A stretch of DNA of 64,000 bases. It comes from Halpernia frigidisoli. Its GTDB lineage: Bacteria; Bacteroidota; Bacteroidia; Flavobacteriales; Weeksellaceae. The position numbers and the translations under genes are program-made. This document shows, one piece after another, positions 9,747 to 17,957 of this stretch (within the stretch, counting starts at the first letter, position 1; each line of letters opens with the position of its first letter). Where the stretch lies: positions 310,001-374,000 of the forward strand of contig NZ_FOQT01000003.1 of the NCBI RefSeq assembly GCF_900113805.1. Reading direction: 5' to 3'. Below the pieces are notes generated by a model, which ran no database searches, was not told the DNA's origin, and saw only the letters and a list, made by a program, of their open reading frames with translations.

Positions 9747-10802
9747 CTAAACCAATGGTTCCTGCTGGCTCAAACAGTGAAAACTTCCCAATCCCCAAAT
9801 AATTTCTGTGGAATCTATTCCGACAGCTTTTCTTTCTGGGAAACATTTTTGAATAATTTCTAACGCCAATTCATCTTTGTCGCAACGATAAGTTGGAACG
9901 ATGACGTGCTTATTAGAAATATAAAAATTGGCGTAAGATGCGGGCAATCTTTGTCCGTCCCAAATGACGGGATCTGGCATCGGAAGTTCAATAATATTTA
10001 AAGGTGTACCGTCTAAAAGCCGCATTTCTTGTAACTGGCGAAGATTTGTTTGTAGAATTTCAAAATTTTCGTCGTCTTTGTTATCTTCAACAACGGTGAG
10101 AACGGTGTTTTCATTGACGAATCTTATGGTGTCATCGATGTGTCCGTCAGTATCGTCGCCGATAATTCCGTCATCTACCCAAAGAACCTGCTCGATACAA
10201 TAGTAATTTTTTAAATAATTTTCTACCTGTTCCTGGTTTAAATGTGGGTTTCTATTTTTATTTAAAAGACATGATTTTGAGGTTAAAACCGTTCCATTTC
10301 CATTAAAATCAACAGAGCCTCCTTCCATAATCACTTTTGGGTGATAAACGGGAAAGTTAAATTCTTCTGCAATTTTTGTGGGAACAACGTCGTCTAAATC
10401 AAAAGGCGGATATTTTCCACCCCACGCGTTGAAATCCCAGTCAACGATGATCTTTTTCTCTGCAGCGTTTGGATTGACGAGAAAAGCCGGACCGTGATCG
10501 CGACACCAGGCGTCATTAGTTTCATTGAAATAAAACTCGATATTATCTAAATTGGCGTCAGTTTTTTTAATGTGATTTAGTGCAAATTCTTTCATTTCTG
10601 CATCTTTTACATTAATTCTAACCAACTCACCTTCTGATAAAATTTTTATAAATTCTGCATAATAGGGATAAATATGACCTAATTTTTCAGGCCAGGATTC
10701 TTCTTTGTGCGGCCACGAAAGCCATGTTGCTTCGTGCTGCTCCCATTCTGCAGGAAAACGGTAACCTTGTTCTTTCGGCGTTTTATTTAAATCTATCGAC
10801 AT
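9747..10802 (-). CDS. aguA: Agmatine deiminase
   Basis: 351 residues, typical for the peptidylarginine-deiminase-like family. Conserved segments include WLSWPHKEESWP near the N-terminus, WCRDHGPAF, MEGGSVDFNG and DDTDGHIDD. The catalytic Cys is near the C-terminus (about Cys343, GLGSFHCLSQQEP). It converts agmatine to N-carbamoylputrescine and ammonia. The gene for the next step, aguB, lies eight bases upstream on the same strand, so together they make putrescine from agmatine. Confidence 0.95.
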   Translation of the reverse strand: MSIDLNKTPKEQGYRFPAEWEQHEATWLSWPHKEESWPEKLGHIYPYYAEFIKILSEGELVRINVKDAEMKEFALNHIKKTDANLDNIEFYFNETNDAWCRDHGPAFLVNPNAAEKKIIVDWDFNAWGGKYPPFDLDDVVPTKIAEEFNFPVYHPKVIMEGGSVDFNGNGTVLTSKSCLLNKNRNPHLNQEQVENYLKNYYCIEQVLWVDDGIIGDDTDGHIDDTIRFVNENTVLTVVEDNKDDENFEILQTNLRQLQEMRLLDGTPLNIIELPMPDPVIWDGQRLPASYANFYISNKHVIVPTYRCDKDELALEIIQKCFPERKAVGIDSTEIIWGLGSFHCLSQQEPLV

Positions 10803-10810
10803 AAAATTTC

Positions 10811-11686
10811 TTAATCGTTATCAATAAATCGTTTCGTAATAGGTTGATAAGAATCAATTCTACGATCTCTTAAAAATGGCCAGTGCATTCTAAAATGGTT
10901 GGCTTCGGCTAAGTTTAATTCCGTTACATTTACTTCTTCTTTATCATGTGAAGCCAGATACAAAAGTTTTCCTTGTCCATTAGTGACAAAACTTCCGCCC
11001 CAAAATTTCATCGCGCCATCCTGTTCGAAACCTACTCTATTTACTGAAACTACCGGTAAACCATTTGCCACAGAATGACTTCTCTGGATCGTTTGCCACG
11101 CGTCATACTGGTCTTTATTTGTTTCCTCGTCTTGTTCCGTTGACCAACCTATTGCTGTTGGATAAAATAAAACTTCCGCGCCCATTAAAGAAGTAATTCT
11201 AGCCGCTTCAGGATACCATTGATCCCAGCAAATTAATACGCCAATTTTTGCAAATTTGGTTTCAAAAACTTTGTAGCCTAAATCGCCGGGTGTAAAATAA
11301 AATTTTTCGTAGAACGCAGGATCATCCGGAATGTGCATTTTTCTGTATTTACCTAAATAAGTGCCATCTGCGTCAAGAATCGCGGTGGTGTTGTGGTACA
11401 AACCTTCTGCTCTTTTTTCGAAAAGCGAAGCAATAATTACAACGCCCAACTCTTTTGCAATTTCACTCAAAGCATCAGTTGATGGGCCAGGAATTTTCTC
11501 CGCTAATTTGAAATTTTCATAATCTTCTACATCGCAGAAATAAAGTGAAGTGAATAATTCTTGCAGACAAACAATCTGCGCGCCTTTTCCGGCAGCTTCG
11601 CGGATTTTTTCTATTGCTTTATTTAAATTATCCTCCTTGTTTTCTCCGCAGGTCATTTGGACAGTTCCTATATTTACTTTTGACAT
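10811..11686 (-). CDS. aguB: N-carbamoylputrescine amidase
   Basis: 291 residues of the nitrilase superfamily with the Glu-Lys-Cys triad visible at Glu43 (LQELF), Lys116 (KYRKMHIPD) and Cys153 (LICWDQWYPE). The motif around Cys153 and the length fit N-carbamoylputrescine amidohydrolase, which yields putrescine, CO2 and ammonia. It is the first gene of a two-gene operon with aguA, and the spacing suggests co-transcription. It is the route to putrescine most commonly seen in this group. Confidence 0.95.
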   Translation of the reverse strand: MSKVNIGTVQMTCGENKEDNLNKAIEKIREAAGKGAQIVCLQELFTSLYFCDVEDYENFKLAEKIPGPSTDALSEIAKELGVVIIASLFEKRAEGLYHNTTAILDADGTYLGKYRKMHIPDDPAFYEKFYFTPGDLGYKVFETKFAKIGVLICWDQWYPEAARITSLMGAEVLFYPTAIGWSTEQDEETNKDQYDAWQTIQRSHSVANGLPVVSVNRVGFEQDGAMKFWGGSFVTNGQGKLLYLASHDKEEVNVTELNLAEANHFRMHWPFLRDRRIDSYQPITKRFIDND

Positions 11687-11848
11687 ATTATTTTTCTTTA
11701 AAGTACAAAATTAAGGTTTTAAAATTTATTTGAAAATGAAGAATTATCAAGCCAAATGCAAAATTTAAAATCTATTTTTAAATTTAATTTCTTCTTCAAT
11801 TTTAAATGTAATTTTTTTAATTGATGATATAAGAATTTAAAGTAATTC

Positions 11849-11922
11849 TCTCGCAGATTTTTCAGATGACGCAGATTTAATACAACAATCAAAAATCTGC
11901 TAAATCTCTTAAATCTGCGAGA
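11849..11922. repeat. Intergenic inverted repeat of the AATCTGCGAGA type
   Basis: Arms TCTCGCAGATTT (11849-11860) and AAATCTGCGAGA (11911-11922) are perfect complements, with further AATCTG-like words between them. A related sequence occurs at 30206-30285. This lies in the 321-base gap between aguB and glyS. Besides this repeat and the glyS terminator, the gap is AT-rich with no gene. Confidence 0.6.
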
Positions 11923-11935
11923 AAACAAATCACAA

Positions 11936-11962
11936 AAAATCCTGAATCTAGTTCAGGATTTT
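11936..11962 (-). terminator. Terminator after glycyl-tRNA synthetase gene
   Basis: Perfect 11-bp stem: AAAATCCTGAA (11936-11946) pairs with TTCAGGATTTT (11952-11962) across a five-base loop. Read on the minus strand it is followed by a T-tract, as expected downstream of the minus-strand gene ending at 12008. Confidence 0.8.
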
Positions 11963-12007
11963 ATTCAAATGTCTGTGAGAATCTATGGAAATCCGTGCTT
12001 AAAAATC

Positions 12008-13549
12008 CTAAATCTTACTCAAAAGCGTTCTAAAATTAACCTTTTCATCAATGATTCTGCGCAAATCAGCAACCGCCACTCGTTCCTGTTTCATCGTATC
12101 TCTGTCACGAATCGTAACCGTATTATCAATCAAAGAATCGTGGTCGATCGTAATGCAGAAAGGCGTTCCAAGCGCATCATTTCTTCTGTAACGTTTTCCG
12201 ATGCTGTCTTTTTCTTCGTAAATTAAATTAAAATCAAATTTCAGATCGTCGAAAATTTTCTCTGCATATTCGCCTAAACCATCTTTTTTCATCAATGGTA
12301 AAATCGCGGCTTTCACAGGCGCCAAAGCCGGCGGAAGCGATAAAACAGTCCTTTCTGAACCATCTTCCAAAACCTCATCTTTCAAAGAATTTGAGAAAAT
12401 CGCTAAAAATAATCGGTCTAAACCAACCGAAGTTTCCACCACATAAGGCACATAACTTTCATTTCTTTCATTGTCAAAATATTGTAATTTCTTCCCGGAA
12501 TGTTTCTCGTGTGCCGAAAGATCAAAATCTGTTCGCGAGTGAATTCCCTCTAATTCTTTAAAACCAAACGGAAATTTAAACTCAATATCTGAGGCTGCGT
12601 TTGCGTAATGCGCTAATTTTTCGTGGTCGTGAAATTTATAATTTTCCTTGCCTAAACCTAATGCCAAATGCCAGTTAAGGCGTTTTTGTTTCCATTCTTC
12701 ATAAAAACTAAGTTCAGTTCCCGGCGGTACAAAATACTGCATTTCCATTTGTTCAAACTCACGCATTCTGAAAATAAACTGTCTCGCAACGATCTCATTT
12801 CTGAAGGCTTTACCAATTTGCGCAATTCCGAAAGGTAATTTATGTCGAGACGTTTTTTGAACATTTAAGTAATTCACAAAAATTCCCTGCGCCGTTTCAG
12901 GTCTTAAATAAAGATCCGTTGCAGATTCTGAAGTCGCGCCCAATTTCGTCCCAAACATCAAATTAAACTGGCGAACTTCCGTCCAATTTTTTGAACCCGT
13001 GTCTGGATCAGCGATTTCTAATTCCTCAATCAAGGCTTTTACATCGGCTAAATTATTGTCCGTTAAAGACTTAGCCATTCTTTCCAAAATCGTTTTTTGC
13101 TTTTCTCTATATTCTACAACTCTGGCGTTCGTTGTTACAAATTCATCTTCATTAAAACTTTCGCCAAATCTTTTCGCCGCTTTTTCAATTTCTTTTTGCG
13201 CTTTATCTTCCAATTTTGCGCAATAATCTTCCAGCAAAACATCCGCTCGGAAGCGTTTTTTAGAATCTTTATTATCAATTAATGGATCATTAAAAGCATC
13301 AACATGACCGGACGCTTTCCAAATTGTCGGGTGCATAAAAATCGCAGAATCAATCCCCACAATGTTCTCATTCATCTGCACCATTGCTTTCCACCAATAT
13401 TGCTTGATGTTATTTTTCAGTTCCGCGCCATTCTGTCCGTAATCGTAAATCGCCGAAAGTCCGTCATAAATTTCACTTGAAGGAAATATAAAACCATACT
13501 CTTTCGCGTGCGAAACCACTTTCTTAAAAACATCTTCCTGCTTTGCCAT
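12008..13549 (-). CDS. glyS: Glycyl-tRNA synthetase (single-chain, dimeric type)
   Basis: 513 residues, the length usual for Bacteroidota. It is the eukaryote-like single-polypeptide class II enzyme, not the alpha/beta type. Visible class II motifs are FRNEIVARQFIFRMREFEQMEM (motif 2) and ETSVGLDRLFLAI (motif 3). The C-terminal anticodon-binding domain includes PLMKKDGLGEYAEKIF and RYRRNDALGTPFCITID. It charges tRNA-Gly. It is a single gene ending at a hairpin terminator. Confidence 0.96.
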   Translation of the reverse strand: MAKQEDVFKKVVSHAKEYGFIFPSSEIYDGLSAIYDYGQNGAELKNNIKQYWWKAMVQMNENIVGIDSAIFMHPTIWKASGHVDAFNDPLIDNKDSKKRFRADVLLEDYCAKLEDKAQKEIEKAAKRFGESFNEDEFVTTNARVVEYREKQKTILERMAKSLTDNNLADVKALIEELEIADPDTGSKNWTEVRQFNLMFGTKLGATSESATDLYLRPETAQGIFVNYLNVQKTSRHKLPFGIAQIGKAFRNEIVARQFIFRMREFEQMEMQYFVPPGTELSFYEEWKQKRLNWHLALGLGKENYKFHDHEKLAHYANAASDIEFKFPFGFKELEGIHSRTDFDLSAHEKHSGKKLQYFDNERNESYVPYVVETSVGLDRLFLAIFSNSLKDEVLEDGSERTVLSLPPALAPVKAAILPLMKKDGLGEYAEKIFDDLKFDFNLIYEEKDSIGKRYRRNDALGTPFCITIDHDSLIDNTVTIRDRDTMKQERVAVADLRRIIDEKVNFRTLLSKI

Positions 13550-13603
13550 AGTTGTAAAATAAGGTGCAAAAATAGTGAATTTTCAGTTAATTTTTTAAGA
13601 AGC

Positions 13604-13710
13604 CTGGAACCTGCTATCCGCTATATCTTTTTTTTAATTTTTTATTTGCATCGCGCTTTAAAAAAATTATAAAAAAGGATGCCGCTTCTATCAGGGCTAG
13701 TTACAAGTTT
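13604..13710 (-). repeat. Flavobacterial interspersed repeat, copy B
   Basis: Read on the minus strand it begins TAGCCCTGATAGAAGCGGCATCC and ends around AGATATAGCGGATAGCAGG. The middle is a poly-T/poly-A-rich segment containing GCGCGATGC. The ends match copies A, C and D. It lies between the start of glyS and the stop of the next minus-strand gene. Confidence 0.65.
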
Positions 13711-13773
13711 CGCAAAAATTAAGGTTTTATTTTAAGTAGAAAAGTTCCCCTCAAAATATAATCAAATAAATCT

Positions 13774-14259
13774 CTAAAAATTATAGGAAAGTGCAAATCC
13801 ATTTCCCGCCGCTTCGATTTTGAAATAGGCTGTTTTAGCAACTTCTCCGTTTTCTGCGGCGATTCCCTTTTTTAAATTTTTATTTGCTGCTAAAATAAAT
13901 GGAACACCAATTCCAATCAACCCGGCGCCAACTCCCATTGCAGCATATGCGTTTGTCTTATTTTGTTTTATAATTTGTTGAGTGCCGTTGATGGTAATGG
14001 TAGTTTTTCCGCCAGATAAGGCTCTTGCTAAACCGAAACCCAATGACGCACCACCAACTCCGGCAAAAATTTGTCCTACAGTATTATTTGTGCGGGCTTT
14101 TTTCACATAAGATTTTGCTGCGTCACTTTGCAAAACATCTTCATATTGGGATAATTTATAAGATTTTCCATCTTTTACCAAATGATTGCTTTCAATCGTC
14201 ACTTGCGAAAAGTAGAAATTTGAAAATAAGAAAACCGCTAAAAGTAAAATTTTCGACAT
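13774..14259 (-). CDS. Secreted/membrane hypothetical protein
   Basis: 161 residues that I do not recognise as a named family. A signal peptide covers about residues 1-18 (ending FYFSQ). Two glycine-rich hydrophobic segments follow, at about 63-80 (VGQIFAGVGGASLGFGLA) and 107-123 (AAMGVGAGLIGIGVPFI), so it is probably an envelope protein. The C-terminus ends in aromatic residues (FALSYNF), as some outer-membrane proteins do. It is divergent from folC, with a shared 96-base upstream region. Confidence 0.75.
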   Translation of the reverse strand: MSKILLLAVFLFSNFYFSQVTIESNHLVKDGKSYKLSQYEDVLQSDAAKSYVKKARTNNTVGQIFAGVGGASLGFGLARALSGGKTTITINGTQQIIKQNKTNAYAAMGVGAGLIGIGVPFILAANKNLKKGIAAENGEVAKTAYFKIEAAGNGFALSYNF

Positions 14260-14324
14260 AATATTTTTTTGCTAAAATAAATATATTTTCCGGGTGGCAA
14301 AGAATAATACATTTAGTTATTGAA

Positions 14325-14332
14325 TATCTTTG
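14325..14332 (+). promoter_or_regulatory. Candidate -7 box for folC
   Basis: TATCTTTG matches TAnnTTTG and lies 23 bases before the folC ATG. No convincing -33 element at the usual distance was found. Confidence 0.4.
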
Positions 14333-14355
14333 CAACGTTTTAATATTTATTTTAA

Positions 14356-15597
14356 ATGCTGAACGAAGATCAATATCAAAAAGATTTAAACTGGCTTTTT
14401 GCACAACTGCCAAATTACCAAACTGTCGGACAATCAGCCTACAAACCTGGCTTGGAAAACATAAAAAAACTCTGTGATTTTTTTGGAAACCCACAGGAAA
14501 ACCTAAAAATGATCCACATTGGCGGAACAAATGGAAAAGGTTCAACAAGCAATATGACTGCTTCAATTTTGCAGGAATCCGGCTATAAAGTTGGACTTTA
14601 CACCTCGCCGCATCTGGTAGATTTTAGAGAACGCATTAAAATTAACGGTGAAAATTGTGATAAAGAGTTTGTTTTTAGTTTCATTCAAAAATTAAAAAAT
14701 TTACCACAAGAATTTCAGCCTTCTTTTTTTGAATTTACGACGATCATGGCTTTTGAATATTTTGAAGAAAATAAAGTTGATTTTGCCATGATTGAAGTTG
14801 GTTTAGGTGGAAGATTAGATTCTACAAACATTATTAATCCAATTTTAACGGCAATTACCAATGTCGATCTGGATCATCAAAATCTTTTAGGAAATACAAT
14901 CGGTGAAATTGCATTTGAAAAAGCAGGAATTATTAAAGAAAATATTCCCATAATTTCCGGAACAGAAAATCCCGAAGTTTTCAAGATTTTAAAGGAAACC
15001 GCAGCAAATAAAAATTCGAAATTTATTGACGCAACAGAATTTTCTAATAATTATAAATCTGATCTAACAGGAAATTATCAAGGAAAAAATATAAAAGTGG
15101 TCGTAAAAATCACTGAAGAACTTCGAAAACAAAAAATAGAAATTCCCGAAAAGTCATTGGTTGAAGGTTTAATGAACGTCCAAAAAAACACAGGATTTAT
15201 CGGAAGATGGACTGTTTTCTCAGAAAATCCGTTGACAATTTTAGATACAGCCCATAATTTGGCTGGTTTAGAATTGGTTTTCAAACAACTTGAAACTTAT
15301 AAAACCAAGAAACATCTAATTTTAGGATTTGTAAATGATAAGGTTTTAGATCAGATTTTACAGATTTTACCACCAAAAGAAACCTATTATTTTATCAAAC
15401 CAAATGTAGAAAGAGGCCGAAACCCCTCCGATTACGAAGAAGATCTGAAAAAATATAAAATAAATTATAAAATTTTTGAGAATCTTTCTGAAGCGTATTC
15501 ATTTGCTTTACAGAATATTAAAAAAGAGGAAATCCTATATATTGGCGGAAGTAACTTTGTAGTGGGAGAATTTTTAGAAAAATATTTGCAGAATTAA
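14356..15597 (+). CDS. folC: Bifunctional folylpolyglutamate/dihydrofolate synthase
   Basis: 413 residues of the Mur-ligase-like FolC family. The ATP loop is HIGGTNGKGST (about residues 54-64). The magnesium/substrate region is TIMAFEYFEENKVDFAMIEVGLGGRLDSTN, and the C-terminal domain includes TVFSENPLTILDTAHN. It adds glutamate to dihydropteroate and to reduced folates. It is monocistronic, diverging from a hypothetical gene and followed by tRNA-Val 40 bases downstream. Confidence 0.94.
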   Translation: MLNEDQYQKDLNWLFAQLPNYQTVGQSAYKPGLENIKKLCDFFGNPQENLKMIHIGGTNGKGSTSNMTASILQESGYKVGLYTSPHLVDFRERIKINGENCDKEFVFSFIQKLKNLPQEFQPSFFEFTTIMAFEYFEENKVDFAMIEVGLGGRLDSTNIINPILTAITNVDLDHQNLLGNTIGEIAFEKAGIIKENIPIISGTENPEVFKILKETAANKNSKFIDATEFSNNYKSDLTGNYQGKNIKVVVKITEELRKQKIEIPEKSLVEGLMNVQKNTGFIGRWTVFSENPLTILDTAHNLAGLELVFKQLETYKTKKHLILGFVNDKVLDQILQILPPKETYYFIKPNVERGRNPSDYEEDLKKYKINYKIFENLSEAYSFALQNIKKEEILYIGGSNFVVGEFLEKYLQN

Positions 15598-15615
15598 ATT
15601 TTTGGTCTATCTTTG
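15586..15615 (+). promoter_or_regulatory. Flavobacterial promoter of tRNA-Val
   Basis: TATCTTTG at 15608-15615 fits the -7 consensus TAnnTTTG, and TTG at 15586-15588 lies 19 bases upstream, as expected for the -33 element. The tRNA begins 22 bases after the -7 box. Part of the promoter overlaps the 3' end of folC. This is the best promoter candidate in the window. Confidence 0.6.
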
Positions 15616-15637
15616 CCAAACGAAAAACAGAAATGTG

Positions 15638-15712
15638 GGGCTCTTAGCTCAGTTGGTTCAGAGCATCTCGTTTACACCGAGAGGGTCGGGGGTTCGAATC
15701 CCTCAGGGCCCA
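15638..15712 (+). tRNA. tRNA-Val (anticodon UAC)
   Basis: A complete cloverleaf. The acceptor arm GGGCTCT (15638-15644) pairs with AGGGCCC (15705-15711). The D stem is GCTC/GAGC. The anticodon stem TCTCG/CGAGA encloses the loop TTTACAC, so the anticodon is UAC, reading valine codons. The T arm is GGGGG-TTCGAAT-CCCTC. The discriminator base is A at 15712, and CCA is not encoded (CA follows), which is common in this phylum. Confidence 0.97.
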
Positions 15713-15721
15713 CAATTTTTT

Positions 15722-15749
15722 AAAAATCTCATAGAAATATGAGATTTTT
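15722..15749 (+). terminator. Terminator after tRNA-Val
   Basis: A perfect 12-bp stem, AAAAATCTCATA (15722-15733), with a GAAA loop and its complement (15738-15749), followed by a run of T. It lies ten bases after the tRNA. Confidence 0.85.
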
Positions 15750-15812
15750 TTTGTTTTAATATTTTTCAATTTTGAATCTTTTTTAAATTTACAGTATTTT
15801 TCAATTCAAAAT

Positions 15813-16511
15813 ATGAGTCATAATTTTATAAACAACAATCAGATTAAAGTTGTTTCTGCGTTTGAAGATTTGATCAATAATGACTTTACCGGCGATCAAA
15901 ATGCAGTTTGCTGGGAAAGAAATTTGGATGGAGATTTTGAAGAAATTGTTTTAAAACTACAAATAAAAGAAAATATAACCGAGATTTTTTCAGAAGATCT
16001 TTTATCTCTTAAATTATCTGAAAAAGGTAACACCGCAAGAGAAATTATCTTAAATGATTTACAATTATTAGAAGATTTTGGAGCATCTCCTTCCCTGAAT
16101 TTAATTAAAAACTACGAAAGAGATGACGCGTCAGATTTTATTTCTACTGATGTTTATTCCTTTCACGTCGATCATTCTCCTATCGAAAGCAGTACATTTC
16201 TTTGCACTTATTTTGGCGCAGCAAGTGATATTTTGCCGAATGATGAAGCAGTACAAAAAGTTTTAATCCCTCAAATACGCGAAAAACTAAAGAATTTATA
16301 TAACGTCGAAGAATTGGAATTTGAAACTTTTGTCAGAGAAAACTATTTTGACTTACATTATGAACCGAAAATTAATTCGAAACCTGTCAATCTTGGACTG
16401 GGAAATCTCTGGAGATTAGCTGTTGAAAGTCCGGAACAAAAAGTTTTGCCCTGTATTCATCGAGCGCCTTTAGAAAATAAAGATGAATACCGACTTCTTT
16501 TGATTTGTTAA
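15813..16511 (+). CDS. Uncharacterised protein with HxD...H motif (possible DUF1826-like)
   Basis: 232 residues, soluble, no signal peptide. A conserved-looking core, YSFHVDHSPIESSTFLCTYFG (about 109-129), is followed near the C-terminus by IHRAPLENKDEYRLLLIC (about 215-232). The H-x-D, the later His and the Arg after it resemble the iron-binding and 2-oxoglutarate-binding residues of Fe(II)-dependent dioxygenases. Overall it resembles DUF1826 proteins, which have no settled function. I infer a possible metal enzyme from the motif only. It is a single gene next to tRNA-Val, and its end faces the glycosyltransferase cluster. Confidence 0.7.
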   Translation: MSHNFINNNQIKVVSAFEDLINNDFTGDQNAVCWERNLDGDFEEIVLKLQIKENITEIFSEDLLSLKLSEKGNTAREIILNDLQLLEDFGASPSLNLIKNYERDDASDFISTDVYSFHVDHSPIESSTFLCTYFGAASDILPNDEAVQKVLIPQIREKLKNLYNVEELEFETFVRENYFDLHYEPKINSKPVNLGLGNLWRLAVESPEQKVLPCIHRAPLENKDEYRLLLIC

Positions 16512-16566
16512 AAATTTACGACAAAGATTTTTAGTCAAAGAAATCGTATTTTAGATTTTCCTAAAA

Positions 16567-17532
16567 TTAGATCTTGTCAATTACTCTCTGGATATTCAAT
16601 TCGTTTAAACAGGCATAATCACCGCGGTAACACTCTTTATCGCCAAAAGTGGAACACGGTCTGCATGTAAGATCGACCACCTGGACTACATCATTTTTCG
16701 ATTGTCCATAGCCCAAAAATCCCGCGAAAGGATGCGTTGATCCCCAAATTGAAATACATCTTGTGCCAACAAGACTTGCCAAATGCATATTCGCCGAGTC
16801 CATCGAGATCATCGTTTCTAAACTGGAAATCAAACTTAATTCTTCTGCCAGATTCAACTTGCCTGCAATATTTTCTGTATTTGGAATTTCATTTTGCCAG
16901 GTTTCTAACACTGCTTTTTCCTGCGAACCGCCGCCAAATAAATAGATTTTATTATTTTTTGCTAATATTCGGCACAGTTCAAAAGATTTTTCCAATGGCA
17001 GCATTTTTCCTTTATGCTGAGCAAAAGGTGCAAAACCAATAGCCTTCTTTTCAATTGATTTTTGACGAAATTGGTGTGACAAAGTAACCGGAAAACCTAT
17101 ATCCCGAAAAACATCTGCGTAGCGTTCAAAAGTTGATTTTAACTGTTTTTTATTAAGATTCCAGATGTTGGTTAGTTCTTCTTTTTCCTCTTTTCCTTTA
17201 TTTACTTTAAAAACTTTAAAATTTCGGTTGGTGAAAAAAGTATCTAAAATTTTTGATCGGATCACATCGTGAAGGTCAGCAACATAATCAAACTCAAATT
17301 CTTTTAAAAGTTCTTTTGAGAGTTTTCTCATTCCTAAAATCCCTTTGTAATCCTCAAGATTTATACCTTTAAAAATAACCTGCGGAAGATCTGCAAACAA
17401 AGCTTCGAAATTTTTTTTGGTAACCATGATAATTTCAAGGTCAGGATTCTGCTCTAAAAGCTCACGGAAAACGGGAACTGTCATGGCAATATCACCAAAG
17501 GCGGAAAATCGGTAGGCTAAAACGCGGGTCAT
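16567..17532 (-). CDS. Glycosyltransferase family 9 (heptosyltransferase-like)
   Basis: 321 residues with the GT9 two-domain pattern: N-terminal RFSAFGDIAMTVPVFREL and, in the C-terminal nucleotide-sugar domain, GFAPFAQHKGKMLPLEKS, TMISMDSANMHLASLVG and SIWGSTHP. Such enzymes add a heptose or similar sugar to the lipopolysaccharide core at the cytoplasmic face of the inner membrane. Its ATG overlaps the sufE stop (ATGA), in the order GT4-sufE-GT9. Acceptor and donor sugars cannot be told. Confidence 0.9.
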   Translation of the reverse strand: MTRVLAYRFSAFGDIAMTVPVFRELLEQNPDLEIIMVTKKNFEALFADLPQVIFKGINLEDYKGILGMRKLSKELLKEFEFDYVADLHDVIRSKILDTFFTNRNFKVFKVNKGKEEKEELTNIWNLNKKQLKSTFERYADVFRDIGFPVTLSHQFRQKSIEKKAIGFAPFAQHKGKMLPLEKSFELCRILAKNNKIYLFGGGSQEKAVLETWQNEIPNTENIAGKLNLAEELSLISSLETMISMDSANMHLASLVGTRCISIWGSTHPFAGFLGYGQSKNDVVQVVDLTCRPCSTFGDKECYRGDYACLNELNIQRVIDKI

Positions 17533-17948
17533 TTTTTTAACTGATAAGCAACAGCGTAGAATTTTATCTGCTTCGTCATTGCCATTAAACCATTTGCCCG
17601 GGAAGGCGAAAGAAATTCCTGCAAACCAATTTGCGAAATAAAGTCAAAATCAGAATTAATTATTTCATCAGTAGAATGTCCGCTGTAAATACTGACTAAA
17701 AGCGAAGCAATTCCTTTGGGTAAAATACCGTCAGAATCTGCTTTAAAAACCAATTTGTCATCTGCATAATCTGCATCGATCCAAACCTGAGATTGACAGC
17801 CTTTTATCAAATTACTTTCATTTTTTCTTTCTGCAGAAAGCGGTTTTAACTCTTTTCCCAGATCTATAATATATTCGTATTTCTGTTCCCAATCTTCCAG
17901 AAAGGCAAATTCTGCAACTATTTCGTCTTGTTTTTCTTTAATGGTCAT
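17529..17948 (-). CDS. sufE: SufE-type sulfur acceptor protein
   Basis: 139 residues, typical SufE length. The catalytic Cys51 lies in the conserved segment NLIKGCQSQVWI. It accepts persulfide sulfur from SufS (encoded at 8223-9449) and stimulates its activity in Fe-S cluster assembly. It is sandwiched between two glycosyltransferase genes: ten bases from the GT4 gene upstream, and overlapping the GT9 gene downstream. This is an operon position unrelated to its biochemical role. Confidence 0.94.
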   Translation of the reverse strand: MTIKEKQDEIVAEFAFLEDWEQKYEYIIDLGKELKPLSAERKNESNLIKGCQSQVWIDADYADDKLVFKADSDGILPKGIASLLVSIYSGHSTDEIINSDFDFISQIGLQEFLSPSRANGLMAMTKQIKFYAVAYQLKK

Positions 17949-17957
17949 AATGCAAAG

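Noticed and set aside
11719-11928. Short minus-strand frame between aguB and glyS
   Set aside because: It consists of AT-rich sequence and the AATCTGCGAGA repeat, with no recognisable protein features.
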